Assembly (NCBI GenBank): GCA_049273855.1
Contig: JBASRN010000289.1
Span: 1-60,212, forward strand
Length of the DNA stretch: 60,212 bases
Direction of reading: 5' to 3'
Source of the DNA: Onstottus_B sp049273855
GTDB taxonomy: Bacteria; Acidobacteriota; Blastocatellia; UBA7656
Position numbers and translations under genes: made by a program. The notes under the pieces are model-generated. The model had not been told where the DNA came from. It worked only from the letters and a program-made list of their open reading frames with translations, and searched no databases. Positions 16,896-26,136 of the stretch are shown in pieces (position 1 is the stretch's first letter; each line of letters begins with the position of its first letter).

Positions 16896-19346
16896 TTACT
16901 CGATCACCTGATTTGCTCCTGGGGCCTCGCCCGGAGGCTGTTGTCCCCAGATCGGCACTTCAGGTGTCGGGACTTCGGCGGCAGGCAATTCAGATGTAAC
17001 CGCCGGTCCTTCAAGCGCGATCCGCCATGCTTCGTCAATGAAATCGACCTGGTGGATCGACAAGGCTTCCTTTACGTCCTCGGGCAACTCCACCAGATCC
17101 TTGCCGTTCTCCTTTGGCAGTACGATCGTAGTGATGCCGGCGCGATGAGCAGCAAGAAGCTTCTCCTTCACGCCCCCAATCGGCAGCACCTTCCCGCGCA
17201 GCGTTATCTCACCGGTCATCGCAACATCGCGGCGAATCGCAACGCTAGTCAGCACCGAAACGATGGCGGTTGCTATAGCTATTCCAGCCGACGGGCCGTC
17301 CTTTGGAATCGCGCCCTCCGGGACGTGCAAGTGCAAGTCGAACTTCTTGTGGAAGTCAGGGGAAATGCCGAGCTCTTTAGCGCGGCTCCTGACGCACGAC
17401 AGCGCAGCGCGAGCCGACTCCTGCATCACTTCGCCGAGTTTTCCGGTGAGCGTGATGTTGCCGCGGCCGGGCATTAGCGTCGCCTCTATGTGAAGTACTT
17501 CGCCTCCTACATCGGTCCAGGCCAGCCCCGTCGCTAGCCCGATTTCGTTGTGAGCGCCCAGTGCTTGTGGGCGGAAGCGCGTCGGTCCAAGTAGTTCCTT
17601 AACAAGATTGCCATCTACCAACTCGCGATAGCTTGCGGGGTCGTCCGAGGTTAGCATCCGCCGCGCGAGCTTTCGCAGCACCGACGCGATCTCTCGCTCG
17701 AGGCTTCGAACGCCGGCCTCGCGAGTGTAGTACTGGGTGATTGTGGCGATACCTTCCTCGAGGAAGTCGATTTGCTCGACGGTGAGCCCGTTTGCCTCGA
17801 ACTGCTTCGGCAGGAGATGCCGCATAGCGATCTGGAGCTTCTCGCGCTCGGTGTAGCCCGGCAGCCGGATGATCTCGAGTCTGTCCTGAAGCGCCGGCGG
17901 TATCGTATGAATCACGTTGGCCGTCGCTATGAACATCGCGTGCGACAAGTCGTACTCCACGTCCAGATAGTGGTCGTGAAATGCAAAGTTCTGCTCGGGG
18001 TCAAGCACTTCTAGCAGCGCCGCTGACGGATCGCCGCGAAAATCCATTCCGAGCTTTTCGACTTCATCGAGCATTATCAAGGGGTTGATCGTGCCCGCCT
18101 TCTTCATCATCTGGATGATCTGTCCGGGCAGCGCCCCGATGTATGTGCGGCGATGGCCTCGAATCTCGGCTTCGTCGCGCACGCCGCCCAGGCTCAGTCG
18201 AGCGAACTTCCGTCCCGTCGCTTTTGCGATCGAACGCCCCAGGCTGGTCTTGCCGACGCCGGGAGGACCTACGAAGCAGAGAATGGACCCCCTGGGCCGC
18301 TCGACGAGTTGGCGAACCGCCAGGTACTCAAGGATGCGTTCCTTTACCTTATCCAGTCCGTAGTGGTCGCCATCGAGAACCTGTTGCGCGGCCTTAATGT
18401 CGCGAACCTCTTCTGATTTCTCTTTCCACGGCACCGCCAGGAGCCAGTCAAGATAGTTGCGCGAGACGGTGCTTTCAGCGGACATCGGCGGCATCTGCTC
18501 GAGGCGTCGCAGCTCTGCTATCGCCTTCTCGTAGGCATCCTTTGACATTCCGGCCGCTTCGATCTTCTGCTTAAGCTCTTCAATCTCAGCCTTCTCGTCC
18601 TTGCGTCCCAGCTCTTTGTGAATCGCTTTAATCTTTTCGTTGAGGTAGTACTCCTTTTGCGCGCGTTCCATCTGGCGTTTGACGCGGCCGTGGATCGCGC
18701 GATCGACTTGAATCTTCTCAAGCTCGACTTCCAGCACTTCGACCAGCCTTGCAAGCCGATCCTGGAGCGAAAAGATCTCAAGCATGCCCTGCTTGTCTTC
18801 GACCGAGATCTTTAAGTTTGACGCAATCGTGTCACACAAGCGCGCCGGGTCGTCGTTCCTGAGCGCGGTCGTGAGAGTCTCTGGATTGCTAAGCTCAGTC
18901 GACTGCCGCACGTACTGATCAACCAGCGAGCCCACGCGGCCGATCAGTGAGTTCAACCGCGACCGCGGCTCTTGCTGGTCGGGTGCTTTTCGGAGCGTTG
19001 CAAGCCAGAACTCGCCGTTGTCTTCGACACGTACGGATTTGGCGCGCTCTATCCCTTCGACCATAACCTTGATGTTGCCATCGGGAAGACGCAGGTTGTG
19101 AGTTATGCGCGCGATCGTTCCGACCGTATAAACTTGCTCCACAACCGGCTCGTCGATTGTGGCGTCGTGCTGGGTCGCAAGGAAGATGGTTTTGTCGCCG
19201 CGCAGCGCAGCTTCGAGCGCGCGGACGCTCGCTGGGCGCCCGATTACAAACGCGACCATCGTGTACGGAAACACGACGACGTCGCGAATGGGGACCATCG
19301 GACATTTGACTACGTCGCTGGGTGTGCTGTCGCTGAATTCGTTCAT
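16896..19346 (-). CDS. lon: ATP-dependent protease Lon
   Basis: An 816-residue LonA protease that degrades damaged and regulatory proteins in the cytoplasm. Residues about 13-210 are the Lon substrate-binding domain (PMVPIRDVVVFPYTMV). The AAA+ domain carries Walker A GPPGVGKT (360-367) and Walker B LIMLDEVEK. The peptidase domain has the Ser of DGPSAG (about S686) and the Lys of GGVKEK (about K729), the catalytic dyad. The C-terminal tail is Pro/Glu-rich. An ATG at 19346 is chosen over an upstream TTG. Neither has a good ribosome site. It follows clpX after 71 bases. Confidence 0.98.
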   Translation of the reverse strand: MNEFSDSTPSDVVKCPMVPIRDVVVFPYTMVAFVIGRPASVRALEAALRGDKTIFLATQHDATIDEPVVEQVYTVGTIARITHNLRLPDGNIKVMVEGIERAKSVRVEDNGEFWLATLRKAPDQQEPRSRLNSLIGRVGSLVDQYVRQSTELSNPETLTTALRNDDPARLCDTIASNLKISVEDKQGMLEIFSLQDRLARLVEVLEVELEKIQVDRAIHGRVKRQMERAQKEYYLNEKIKAIHKELGRKDEKAEIEELKQKIEAAGMSKDAYEKAIAELRRLEQMPPMSAESTVSRNYLDWLLAVPWKEKSEEVRDIKAAQQVLDGDHYGLDKVKERILEYLAVRQLVERPRGSILCFVGPPGVGKTSLGRSIAKATGRKFARLSLGGVRDEAEIRGHRRTYIGALPGQIIQMMKKAGTINPLIMLDEVEKLGMDFRGDPSAALLEVLDPEQNFAFHDHYLDVEYDLSHAMFIATANVIHTIPPALQDRLEIIRLPGYTEREKLQIAMRHLLPKQFEANGLTVEQIDFLEEGIATITQYYTREAGVRSLEREIASVLRKLARRMLTSDDPASYRELVDGNLVKELLGPTRFRPQALGAHNEIGLATGLAWTDVGGEVLHIEATLMPGRGNITLTGKLGEVMQESARAALSCVRSRAKELGISPDFHKKFDLHLHVPEGAIPKDGPSAGIAIATAIVSVLTSVAIRRDVAMTGEITLRGKVLPIGGVKEKLLAAHRAGITTIVLPKENGKDLVELPEDVKEALSIHQVDFIDEAWRIALEGPAVTSELPAAEVPTPEVPIWGQQPPGEAPGANQVIE

Positions 19347-19417
19347 GATTGATTGATGTTGGGGTTTCAAAAGGCGAAACGACCAATCACTTACGCCCTG
19401 GTTGTAAACTCCGAGTC

Positions 19418-20650
19418 CTAGCCGGCCTTCTCGAGGACAGGGAACGTCGCGCGCCGGCTCTCGACCATCTCGCGCGTCACAACAAACTCCTTAACCTTCT
19501 TGTTGGATGGAAGTATGTACATCACGTCGAGCATAAGCTCTTCGAGGATCATCCTCAGTCCGCGCGCACCTACTTTTCGTTCGCACGCCATGCGAGCGAC
19601 GGCCACCAGCGCGTCGTCAATAAAGCGAAGCTTGACGCCTTCGTACTCGAAAAGCTTCTGGTACTGTTTGACCAGCGCGTTCTTGGGCGTGGTCAGGATC
19701 TCGACCATCGCGGATTCGTCCAGTTCGTGCAGCGTTCCGCAAACAGGCAATCGACCCACGAACTCCGGTATCAGCCCAAACTTAATCAAGTCTTCTGGCT
19801 CGACCTGGGCCAACGTGTCACTCAGCCTCTTCTTGCGCGCGCTTTTAATGTTTGCATTGAAGCCCAGCGCCTTCTTGCCTATGCGCCTCTCAATAACCTT
19901 CTCCAGTCCGACGAACGCGCCCCCGCAGATAAACAGTATATTGGTTGTGTCTACTGGAAAGAACTCTTGATGTGGATGCTTGCGCCCCCCTTGCGGAGGG
20001 ACATTGGCGACTGTGCCTTCGAGGATCTTGAGCAAAGCCTGCTGAACTCCTTCGCCCGACACGTCGCGAGTGATCGACGGGTTTTCGTCCTTGCGGCAAA
20101 TCTTGTCGATCTCGTCGATGTATATGATTCCGTTTTGAGCGCGCTCGATGTCCCCGTTGGCAGCCTGGAGCAGCTTGAGGATTATGTTCTCGACGTCCTC
20201 GCCGACATAACCGGCTTCGGTGAGCGTGGTTGCGTCGACGATCGTGAATGGAACATTGAGCATCCGAGCTAGCGTCTGGGCAAGCAGCGTCTTCCCGGTT
20301 CCGGTTGGTCCAATCAGAAGAATGTTGGACTTCTGAATCTCGATGTCCGAGGTCCGGCGCTTGAGCATGTCAACACGCTTGTAATGCTGGTACACAGCGA
20401 CGGCCAGCTTCTTCTTTGTGTCCTCCTGGCCGATAACATAGTCGTCGAGGAACTCCTTTATCTCGATCGGCTTTGGAAGAGGAGGGCGTCGGGCGGCGGT
20501 CTCTTGCTGCTGGTCGTCGGTGATGATCTCGTTGCAAATGTCGATGCACTCGTTACAGATGTAAACAGTTGGGCCGGCAATCAGCTTTTTGACTTCATTC
20601 TGTGACTTGCCGCAAAACGAGCAGCGCAGTGTGTCGTCGCCTCGTCTCAT
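19418..20650 (-). CDS. clpX: ClpX, ATPase subunit of the ClpXP protease
   Basis: A 410-residue AAA+ unfoldase. The N-terminal zinc-binding domain has Cys10, Cys13, Cys32 and Cys35 (CSFCGKSQ and YICNECID). Walker A is GPTGTGKT, the pore-2 and sensor regions are normal (IYIDEIDKICRK, GEGVQQALLKILEGT), and the ClpP-binding IGF-like loop lies in the expected region (LGFNANI precedes the expected loop). GGAG lies 5 bases before the start. It unfolds tagged substrates for ClpP, encoded 109 bases upstream on the same strand. Confidence 0.98.
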   Translation of the reverse strand: MRRGDDTLRCSFCGKSQNEVKKLIAGPTVYICNECIDICNEIITDDQQQETAARRPPLPKPIEIKEFLDDYVIGQEDTKKKLAVAVYQHYKRVDMLKRRTSDIEIQKSNILLIGPTGTGKTLLAQTLARMLNVPFTIVDATTLTEAGYVGEDVENIILKLLQAANGDIERAQNGIIYIDEIDKICRKDENPSITRDVSGEGVQQALLKILEGTVANVPPQGGRKHPHQEFFPVDTTNILFICGGAFVGLEKVIERRIGKKALGFNANIKSARKKRLSDTLAQVEPEDLIKFGLIPEFVGRLPVCGTLHELDESAMVEILTTPKNALVKQYQKLFEYEGVKLRFIDDALVAVARMACERKVGARGLRMILEELMLDVMYILPSNKKVKEFVVTREMVESRRATFPVLEKAG

Positions 20651-20759
20651 CCGGTCTCCAATCCTTGTGACGGTCTAGCTCAATCTCTCAATGGTAACCT
20701 GCAGTCTTCATTTCGCAAGAACAAAATGCCGAACGCGGGATCTCGTCCAGTTTATTTAA

Positions 20760-21350
20760 TCACGCCTCGCGGTGAGTTATGACCTGATCGATTAGGCCGT
20801 ACTCCTTGGCTTGCTCGGCGCTCATGATCCGGTCGCGTTCCACGTCCCGCTCTATGGCTTCGATGTTCTGCCCGGTATGCTTAGCAAGTATCTGGCTCGT
20901 GAGCGCCCGCAATCTCATTATTTCTTCGGCGTGAATCCGGATGTCGGTCGCCTGGCCCGACACCCCGCCTATCGACGGTTGATGAATCAATATGCGAGAG
21001 GTCGGAAGCGCGAACCGTTTGCCGGCCGTTCCGGCTGTCAATAACAACGCGCCCATTGATGCGCACTGTCCCACGCAAATAGTCGTAACATCCGGACGTA
21101 TAAACTGCATCGTGTCGTAAATCGCCATCCCCGCGGTAATCGATCCGCCTGGGCTGTTGATATAGAGCGAGATATCACGGTCCGGGTCTTCGGCCTCGAG
21201 GAATAAAAGCTGAGCTACGACCAGGTTCGCTATCTGATCGTCGATAGGAGTGCCTATGAAAATGATGTTGTCTTTGAGAAGCCGCGAGTACATGTCGAAT
21301 GCGCGCTCGCCGCGCGCGGTCTGCTCGACGACCATCGGCACAAGAGCCAT
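20760..21350 (-). CDS. clpP: ClpP, proteolytic subunit of ClpXP
   Basis: A 196-residue serine peptidase forming the tetradecameric chamber. The triad is Ser98 in GQCASMGA, His123 in ILIHQPS and Asp173 in ERDRIMSA. The start MALVPMVVEQT at 21350 gives the normal length. AAGGAG lies 12 bases upstream, and an in-frame TTG further upstream would add an unconserved N-terminus. It is the second gene of the tig-clpP-clpX-lon block. Confidence 0.98.
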   Translation of the reverse strand: MALVPMVVEQTARGERAFDMYSRLLKDNIIFIGTPIDDQIANLVVAQLLFLEAEDPDRDISLYINSPGGSITAGMAIYDTMQFIRPDVTTICVGQCASMGALLLTAGTAGKRFALPTSRILIHQPSIGGVSGQATDIRIHAEEIMRLRALTSQILAKHTGQNIEAIERDVERDRIMSAEQAKEYGLIDQVITHREA

Positions 21351-21508
21351 GCGTGAGTTATTCTCCTTTTGAGTCTCGGTTTTCAATTGCAACCATTATA
21401 CGTGGCCGAGTCCAATGCCGGAAGCGACTTTTCATTTTCCGCATTCAGTGAGCTGGGGCTCTATATTCGAGTTCGTATCGAGGGACGATGAAAGCCTGCA
21501 AACCACCC

Positions 21509-22897
21509 TTAGTCTTTTTCCCGGTCGCTCGCGCTAGCGGTCAGTTGTTCGCCACCTAATCCTTGTACTTCTTCTATTCGAGTGTCAGCGGAATCAATAA
21601 CGAGATCAAGGGCCTTGCGGTTTCTGACCTGCTCCCTGATGCTATCCAGCGATCCTTCCTTTGTCAAGCGCGCCCTTAGAACGTCTACAGCGACTCCGGA
21701 ACGTTCGGCGAGTTGCGAAATCTCCTGGTCCAACTCCGCGACTGCAACTTCAATCTTCTCGGCTTCGGCTATGCGATCCAGGATGAACGATCCTCGCACT
21801 TCGCGCTCTGCGCGGTCGCGTTGACTCTCGCGGAGATCATCCCAGTTTATCTTTAGACTGCGCGGATCGAGGCCTTGACCTGCCAACTGGCGGACGAAGG
21901 TGTTGAGCCTTGAGTCCATTTGCTTTTCGACGATGTAATCGGGAACCTCGAAGCGGTTCCGATCGATCAACTGCTCCATCAGCGCGGAGCGCAACTCGGC
22001 ATCCGAGCGATTATCTCCTTCCTGCTCCAGCTTTCCTCGTATGTCGGCACGAAGCTCTTCGATGGTCTTGAACTGCTCCCCGATTCCCTGAGCGAATTCG
22101 TCATTTGCGCTCGGCAACTCCTTGAGGCGAACAGCCGTGACTTCAGCGGTGTAGCTGACCCTGCGTCCCGCGTACTGTTCGGGCTTGTAGTCTCCGGCGT
22201 ACGTGACCTCAAACTCCCGCACGTCGCCTGGCGTAGTTCCCATCAACGCATCCGTGAATTCCTTTAGCACCCCTTTGCCGCCTAACTCGATCTCGAGGTC
22301 TTGCTGTTTGATGGTTAGTTCTTTCTCTGCTAGGGTTGCGCCCTCCGTCCCCGTCTCCGGTGCCTCGGCCCTGGGTTGGACCTCTCCGTTCAGGTTGGCC
22401 GTCACCAGATCGCCGAGTTGAGACGGGCGGTCCTCCACCGGCACAAGCTCCGCGTTGCGCTCACGCAGGCCCTTCAGTGTAAACTCGATGTCCTCGTCAC
22501 GAATCTTGAAAATCCGCTGGGTCAGCGGGAGGGATTTGTAGTTTGATACCTCGAACACCGGGGCGACCTCAACCGTGAAAGTTACGTCGATCGATTCGTC
22601 GTCGCCGAACTTCAAGTCGTCAACTGCGGGCTCTCCGATCACCTTCAGTTCCTTCTCGCGGATCGCGTCCCCGAGCGAGTGCGGCAACAGATGTGAGAGC
22701 ACCTCGTCTCGGAGTTCTTTGCGAAACCGTGTCTTGACGACGGAACTGGGCACCTTGCCGCGCCGAAAACCAGGCACGCTGACTTGGCGCGCGAGTTTGA
22801 CGGCCATCTTGTCGGTCTCAGTGCGGACTGTGGCGCCCGGTATTTCGAGCCGCAGTTTCTTCTTACAATGTTCTTGGTCCGTGACGGTTATGTTCAT
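21509..22897 (-). CDS. tig: trigger factor, ribosome-associated chaperone
   Basis: A 462-residue chaperone with peptidyl-prolyl isomerase activity. The ribosome-binding domain contains the signature region VPGFRRGKVPSSVVKTRF (the G-F-R-x-G-K motif). The FKBP-like domain follows around residues 150-250, and the long C-terminal helical arms end in an acidic/basic tail. It meets nascent chains at the ribosome exit tunnel. It is the first gene of the minus-strand block and lies 79 bases downstream of tRNA-Leu. Confidence 0.97.
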   Translation of the reverse strand: MNITVTDQEHCKKKLRLEIPGATVRTETDKMAVKLARQVSVPGFRRGKVPSSVVKTRFRKELRDEVLSHLLPHSLGDAIREKELKVIGEPAVDDLKFGDDESIDVTFTVEVAPVFEVSNYKSLPLTQRIFKIRDEDIEFTLKGLRERNAELVPVEDRPSQLGDLVTANLNGEVQPRAEAPETGTEGATLAEKELTIKQQDLEIELGGKGVLKEFTDALMGTTPGDVREFEVTYAGDYKPEQYAGRRVSYTAEVTAVRLKELPSANDEFAQGIGEQFKTIEELRADIRGKLEQEGDNRSDAELRSALMEQLIDRNRFEVPDYIVEKQMDSRLNTFVRQLAGQGLDPRSLKINWDDLRESQRDRAEREVRGSFILDRIAEAEKIEVAVAELDQEISQLAERSGVAVDVLRARLTKEGSLDSIREQVRNRKALDLVIDSADTRIEEVQGLGGEQLTASASDREKD

Positions 22898-22976
22898 TTA
22901 GATTAGTTCATCTTTCGAAGCCAGTGGCGAGATATTAGCCGCGTCCCACTCCCAATCTGCCCATCCGAGTCACTGA

Positions 22977-23058
22977 TGCGAAAGGGGGGACTCGAACCCC
23001 CACACCTTACGGTACCAGATCCTAAGTCTGGCGCGTCTGCCAATTCCGCCACTTTCGC
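22977..23058 (-). tRNA. tRNA-Leu (anticodon UAG)
   Basis: An 82-nt cloverleaf. Acceptor stem GCGAAAG pairs with CTTTCGC and is followed by the discriminator A. The anticodon stem CCAGA/TCTGG holds the loop CTTAGGA, giving anticodon TAG, which reads CUA. A T-arm of GGGGG-TTCGAGT-CCCCC and a leucine-type variable arm (TACCGTAAGGT) are seen. CCA is not encoded. Boundaries come from the acceptor pairing. Confidence 0.97.
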
Positions 23059-23073
23059 ACTTTCGGATTAACT

Positions 23074-23102
23074 ACCATAAAGGATGAGCGGAACGTTGGC
23101 AA
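23074..23102 (-). promoter_or_regulatory. promoter of tRNA-Leu
   Basis: On the minus strand, TTGCCA (23102-23097) is followed after 17 bases by TATGGT (23079-23074). The predicted transcription start falls about 9 bases before the tRNA 5' end. This is a plausible sigma-70-type promoter judged by sequence only. Confidence 0.55.
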
Positions 23103-23202
23103 CCAGACGAGGTTTCTGGTTAGGGTCGTCTTCCGAGAGCTGTACTTTGCCGCGGTCTAACCAGAAATCTGAAACCAGAAACCGCCAGCCATGATCGGTT
23201 CC

Positions 23203-23231
23203 TTGACAACCACCGGTCTCAAAACTAATAT
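23203..23231 (+). promoter_or_regulatory. near-consensus sigma-70 promoter of nuoAB
   Basis: TTGACA at 23203-23208, a 17-base spacer and TAATAT at 23226-23231. The predicted start near 23238 leaves a leader of about 40 bases before nuoA. This is one of the two best promoters in the window. Confidence 0.75.
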
Positions 23232-23279
23232 GAGCCCGCTCGATAACAGTTTAGATTTACCAAGTTCGCAGGTGAGCGG

Positions 23280-23711
23280 ATGACATATTTGTTGGCACTC
23301 TTGCTTCAAACTACCGGACCAAAAACCGGCGGTGCGGTTCAAGGCGCGACGCCTCCAATCTTCGGGTACATCCCCATCATCATTTTCTTTCTGATTGCGG
23401 CAGCGCTGCCGTTCTTGCTGCTGGGCTTGTCGAAGCTGCTGCAACGCAAGGTCTTCGAGCGTGAGAAGCTCCTGCCGTACGAGTGCGGCGTCGAGCCGAT
23501 CGGCGATGCTAGGGAGCGGTTCTCCGTGCGCTTCTATATCGTCGCGATGCTGTTTCTGGTCTTCGATGTCGAAACGATCTTTCTGTTCCCGTGGGCGGTC
23601 ATCTACGACAAGCTCGCGCTATTCGGCCTTGTGGAGATGCTCTTGTTTATAGGCATATTGGTCGTGGGGTACTATTACGCCTGGCGCAAGGGTGCGCTCG
23701 AGTGGGCGTGA
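23280..23711 (+). CDS. nuoA: NADH-quinone oxidoreductase subunit A
   Basis: A 143-residue membrane subunit of respiratory complex I. Three transmembrane helices are evident (IPIIIFFLIAAALPFLLLGL, YIVAMLFLVFDVETIFLFPW and LVEMLLFIGILVVGYYYAW). The conserved loop PYECGVEPIGDARERFSVRF, which faces the quinone site, is intact. It is followed after 6 bases by nuoB. The remaining nuo genes are not in this window, so this is a split arrangement. Confidence 0.96.
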   Translation: MTYLLALLLQTTGPKTGGAVQGATPPIFGYIPIIIFFLIAAALPFLLLGLSKLLQRKVFEREKLLPYECGVEPIGDARERFSVRFYIVAMLFLVFDVETIFLFPWAVIYDKLALFGLVEMLLFIGILVVGYYYAWRKGALEWA

Positions 23712-23717
23712 GGGTTT

Positions 23718-24290
23718 ATGGCTGAACAACGAGAAGAAATAATAGAGTCGTCGAGCGGGATAATAACCTCAACAGTTGACTGGGTCTTCAACTGGGCACG
23801 CAAGTCGGCGCTGTGGCCAATGACGTTTGGCCTTGCCTGCTGCGCGATCGAGATGATGGCGACGGGAGCGTCGCGATTTGACATGGATCGATTCGGCGCT
23901 GGTGTATTTCGTCCGAGTCCCCGCCAGTCGGACCTGATGATCGTAGCCGGCACGCCGACTTTGAAGATGGCGCCCGTCATAAAGCGCGTCTGGGACCAGA
24001 TGCCGGAGCCCAAGTGGTGCATAGCGATGGGGGCGTGCGCCTCAACCGGCGGGCCTTTTCCGACTTACTCGACCCTGCAGGGTGTCGATCGGATAGTTCC
24101 TGTAGACGTTTACATCCCAGGCTGTCCGCCGCGCCCCGAGGCTTTGCTTTACGGGTTGATGCGGCTTCAGGACAAGATCATGCAAGAACACCCAACTCGC
24201 TTCCTGTTCGGCCGCGGCAGCGTGAGCCAGCAGGATGTCGAAAGCGCAGCTAGCGAAGCGGCGGAGTCCGACGGGAGCGCTGCCGCATAA
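23718..24290 (+). CDS. nuoB: NADH-quinone oxidoreductase subunit B
   Basis: A 190-residue peripheral-arm subunit that holds iron-sulfur cluster N2, the last electron carrier before quinone. The four cluster cysteines are present: the tandem pair Cys41-Cys42 in LACCAIEMM, Cys106 in GACASTGG and Cys135 in PGCPPRPE. An Ala/Ser/Glu-rich C-terminal extension follows the core. It is translationally close to nuoA. Confidence 0.97.
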   Translation: MAEQREEIIESSSGIITSTVDWVFNWARKSALWPMTFGLACCAIEMMATGASRFDMDRFGAGVFRPSPRQSDLMIVAGTPTLKMAPVIKRVWDQMPEPKWCIAMGACASTGGPFPTYSTLQGVDRIVPVDVYIPGCPPRPEALLYGLMRLQDKIMQEHPTRFLFGRGSVSQQDVESAASEAAESDGSAAA

Positions 24291-24329
24291 GCGCGGCCGC
24301 ATAGAGGACATAAGGATTCAGGTTGAAAG

Positions 24330-24362
24330 GGCGCCCGGGACGAATTGTTCCGTGCGCCTTTT
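24330..24362 (+). terminator. hairpin with T-tract between nuoB and the methyltransferase gene
   Basis: Outer stem GGCGC/GCGCC, a two-base internal mismatch, an inner GGGA/TTCC stem and a short loop, followed by CTTTTGTG. It could end the nuoAB transcript or act as partial attenuation before the methyltransferase gene at 24406. Confidence 0.5.
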
Positions 24363-24405
24363 GTGTTCCAAAGCACTGTCGCGAGAACCCTGTCCATCAA
24401 ATATA

Positions 24406-25500
24406 ATGGCTTCAAGACGCGATGAACTCGAACTGCGGCTAATCGCGAGAATCGGCAGCGAGGGTCCGCTCACGTTTCGCGATTTCATGGAGGCCGCGCT
24501 CTACGATCCCAACCACGGTTACTACCAAACGGGGCGGCGCAAGATTGGGCCTGAAGGTGACTATTACACGTCGAGCAATGTTCATCCGGCGTTTGGGGCG
24601 GTGTTGGCGCGCGCATTCGTAGACTTGTCGGGCGAAATCGGCGCTCACGACCAACTGCACACGATTGTTGAGATGGGGGCGGGCACGGGGCGGCTTGCCT
24701 TCGACGTGCTAAAGGCACTGCGAGAGCGACACCCTGCCTTCTTCCAGCAAGTCGACTACGTCATTGTCGAAGCAAGTGAAGAGATGGCCACGCGGGAGCG
24801 CGAGATTTTGGTAGGCCTTGACGATCATGTTCGGTGGTCTAGTCTGGCAGCGCTTGAACGCGCCCCAATCACCGGTATCTTCTTCTCGAATGAACTTGTC
24901 GACGCGATGCCAGTACATCGTGTTCGAATCAAGCAGTCCTGCCTCGAAGAACAGTACGTGACGGTTGGAGAGGGCCTAATGCTCAGGTGGGGCGAACCGT
25001 CAACCCCCAGGCTGATGAACTACTTCGAGCGCACAGGCGTGAGGCTGACGGAAGGTCAAATCGCCGAGATCAATCTCGACGCCATCGAGTGGCTTGCGCG
25101 GGTGTCCGGCGCCATCGAGCGAGGTTTCCTCATAACTATCGATTATGGAGATGTGTCGCCACTGCTTTATGCGGAGGGGCGTCAGAAGGGCACTCTGCGG
25201 TCGTTTTACAATCACCGATTGATTGATTCGCCGCTCGAACGCGTTGGGGAGCAAGACATAACGGCAAGCGTCAACTTTACAGCGCTGATGGAATACGGGC
25301 GGCATTCCGATCTGGAAACCGTGAGCTACGAGCGACAGGTTGCGTTTCTGGTTCGGATGGGCTTGATCGAGATGATCGAAGAACGCCAGGACAAAAGTCC
25401 GTCGCGGGAAGAGTTAACCGAGCGGCTCGCGCTGAAGAACCTTTTTGTGCCCGGCGGAGTCAGCGACAACTTCCGAGTGCTGATCCAGAGAAAAGTCTGA
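24406..25500 (+). CDS. MidA/NDUFAF7-family SAM-dependent methyltransferase
   Basis: A 364-residue class I methyltransferase of the COG1565 type. The N-terminal segment LTFRDFMEAALYDPNHGYYQ and the following YYTSSNVHPAFGAVLAR are characteristic. The SAM-binding glycine motif is VEMGAGTGRLA, followed by YVIVEASEEM, and FFSNELVDAMPVHRV matches the family core. The ATG at 24406 gives the family N-terminus, and the upstream open frame overlaps nuoB and is not conserved. In mitochondria the homologue NDUFAF7 dimethylates an arginine of the 49-kDa complex I subunit (NuoD homologue). Lying next to nuoAB, a complex I assembly role here is plausible but inferred. Confidence 0.9.
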   Translation: MASRRDELELRLIARIGSEGPLTFRDFMEAALYDPNHGYYQTGRRKIGPEGDYYTSSNVHPAFGAVLARAFVDLSGEIGAHDQLHTIVEMGAGTGRLAFDVLKALRERHPAFFQQVDYVIVEASEEMATREREILVGLDDHVRWSSLAALERAPITGIFFSNELVDAMPVHRVRIKQSCLEEQYVTVGEGLMLRWGEPSTPRLMNYFERTGVRLTEGQIAEINLDAIEWLARVSGAIERGFLITIDYGDVSPLLYAEGRQKGTLRSFYNHRLIDSPLERVGEQDITASVNFTALMEYGRHSDLETVSYERQVAFLVRMGLIEMIEERQDKSPSREELTERLALKNLFVPGGVSDNFRVLIQRKV

Positions 25501-25534
25501 CGATACTGGGCGGATAGCCCCAAGCCCGGTCTGC

Positions 25535-26077
25535 TCAGGTCTGCTTGAGTATTGTGATATACGGCAGGTTTCGATAGCGCTGCTGGTAGTCCATACCGTA
25601 GCCAACGACAAACACATCGGGAATCTCGAAGCCCCGATACTTGATCGGCAGGTCGATGATCCGCCGCGCCGACTTGTCCAGAAGAGCGCAGATCTCGACG
25701 CTAGCCGGGCCGCGCCGAGTCAGGGCCTGCAAGAGGTAGTTCGCGGTCAGTCCTGTATCGATAATGTCTTCGACAAGGAGAATACTTCGACCCTGGATCG
25801 ACTCGTCGAGATCCTTGGTTATTCGCACGACTCCGGAGCTGTGCTGATGGCCGTAACTCGAGATGGCCATGAAGTCTATCGAGGCCTGAATGCTGATCGC
25901 GCGAAGGAGATCTGCGGCGAAGACGAACGATCCCTTCAGTATCGCTACAAGCACAAGGTCTTTGTGTTCGTAGGCTTGCGAGATTTCCGAGCCAAGCTCT
26001 GAAACGCGCTTCTGGAGCCGATCCTGGGGTATCAGCAGCTTTCCAGCCACATTTTCGACGGTCGAAAAATTATTCAT
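25535..26077 (-). CDS. hpt: hypoxanthine phosphoribosyltransferase
   Basis: A 180-residue purine-salvage enzyme converting hypoxanthine or guanine plus PRPP to IMP or GMP. The PRPP-binding loop is ILLVEDIIDTGLT (about 99-111). LVAILKGSFVFAADLLR near the N-terminus and VVGYGMDYQQRYRNLPYI near the C-terminus are diagnostic. Length is normal. The gene is divergent from the structured RNA at 26143-26390 and shares an AT-rich upstream region with it. Confidence 0.97.
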   Translation of the reverse strand: MNNFSTVENVAGKLLIPQDRLQKRVSELGSEISQAYEHKDLVLVAILKGSFVFAADLLRAISIQASIDFMAISSYGHQHSSGVVRITKDLDESIQGRSILLVEDIIDTGLTANYLLQALTRRGPASVEICALLDKSARRIIDLPIKYRGFEIPDVFVVGYGMDYQQRYRNLPYITILKQT

Positions 26078-26099
26078 AAAAATTTCTGTTCAAAGGACC

Positions 26100-26136
26100 A
26101 TTTTTTTGTTGACAAAAAATTTTGCTGTGGTAGTAT
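26100..26136 (+). promoter_or_regulatory. promoter of the structured RNA, with an AT-rich palindrome over the -35 box
   Basis: TTGACA at 26109-26114, a 16-base spacer and TAGTAT at 26131-26136, giving a start near 26143. The -35 box sits in a near-perfect palindrome (ATTTTTTTGT-TG-ACAAAAAAT, 26100-26120) that could be an operator or simply a stiff A-tract upstream element. No plus-strand gene lies downstream, which points to an RNA product. Confidence 0.65.

Noticed and set aside
19349..20272. 307-codon open frame antisense to clpX
   Set aside because: ClpX is unmistakable on the other strand. The antisense product has no recognisable features.
23112..23183. Inverted repeat TTTCTGGTTAG/CTAACCAGAAA upstream of nuoA
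   Set aside because: The arms pair perfectly over 11 bp but the loop is long, there is no T-run, and it lies before the promoter. Probably an ordinary intergenic repeat.
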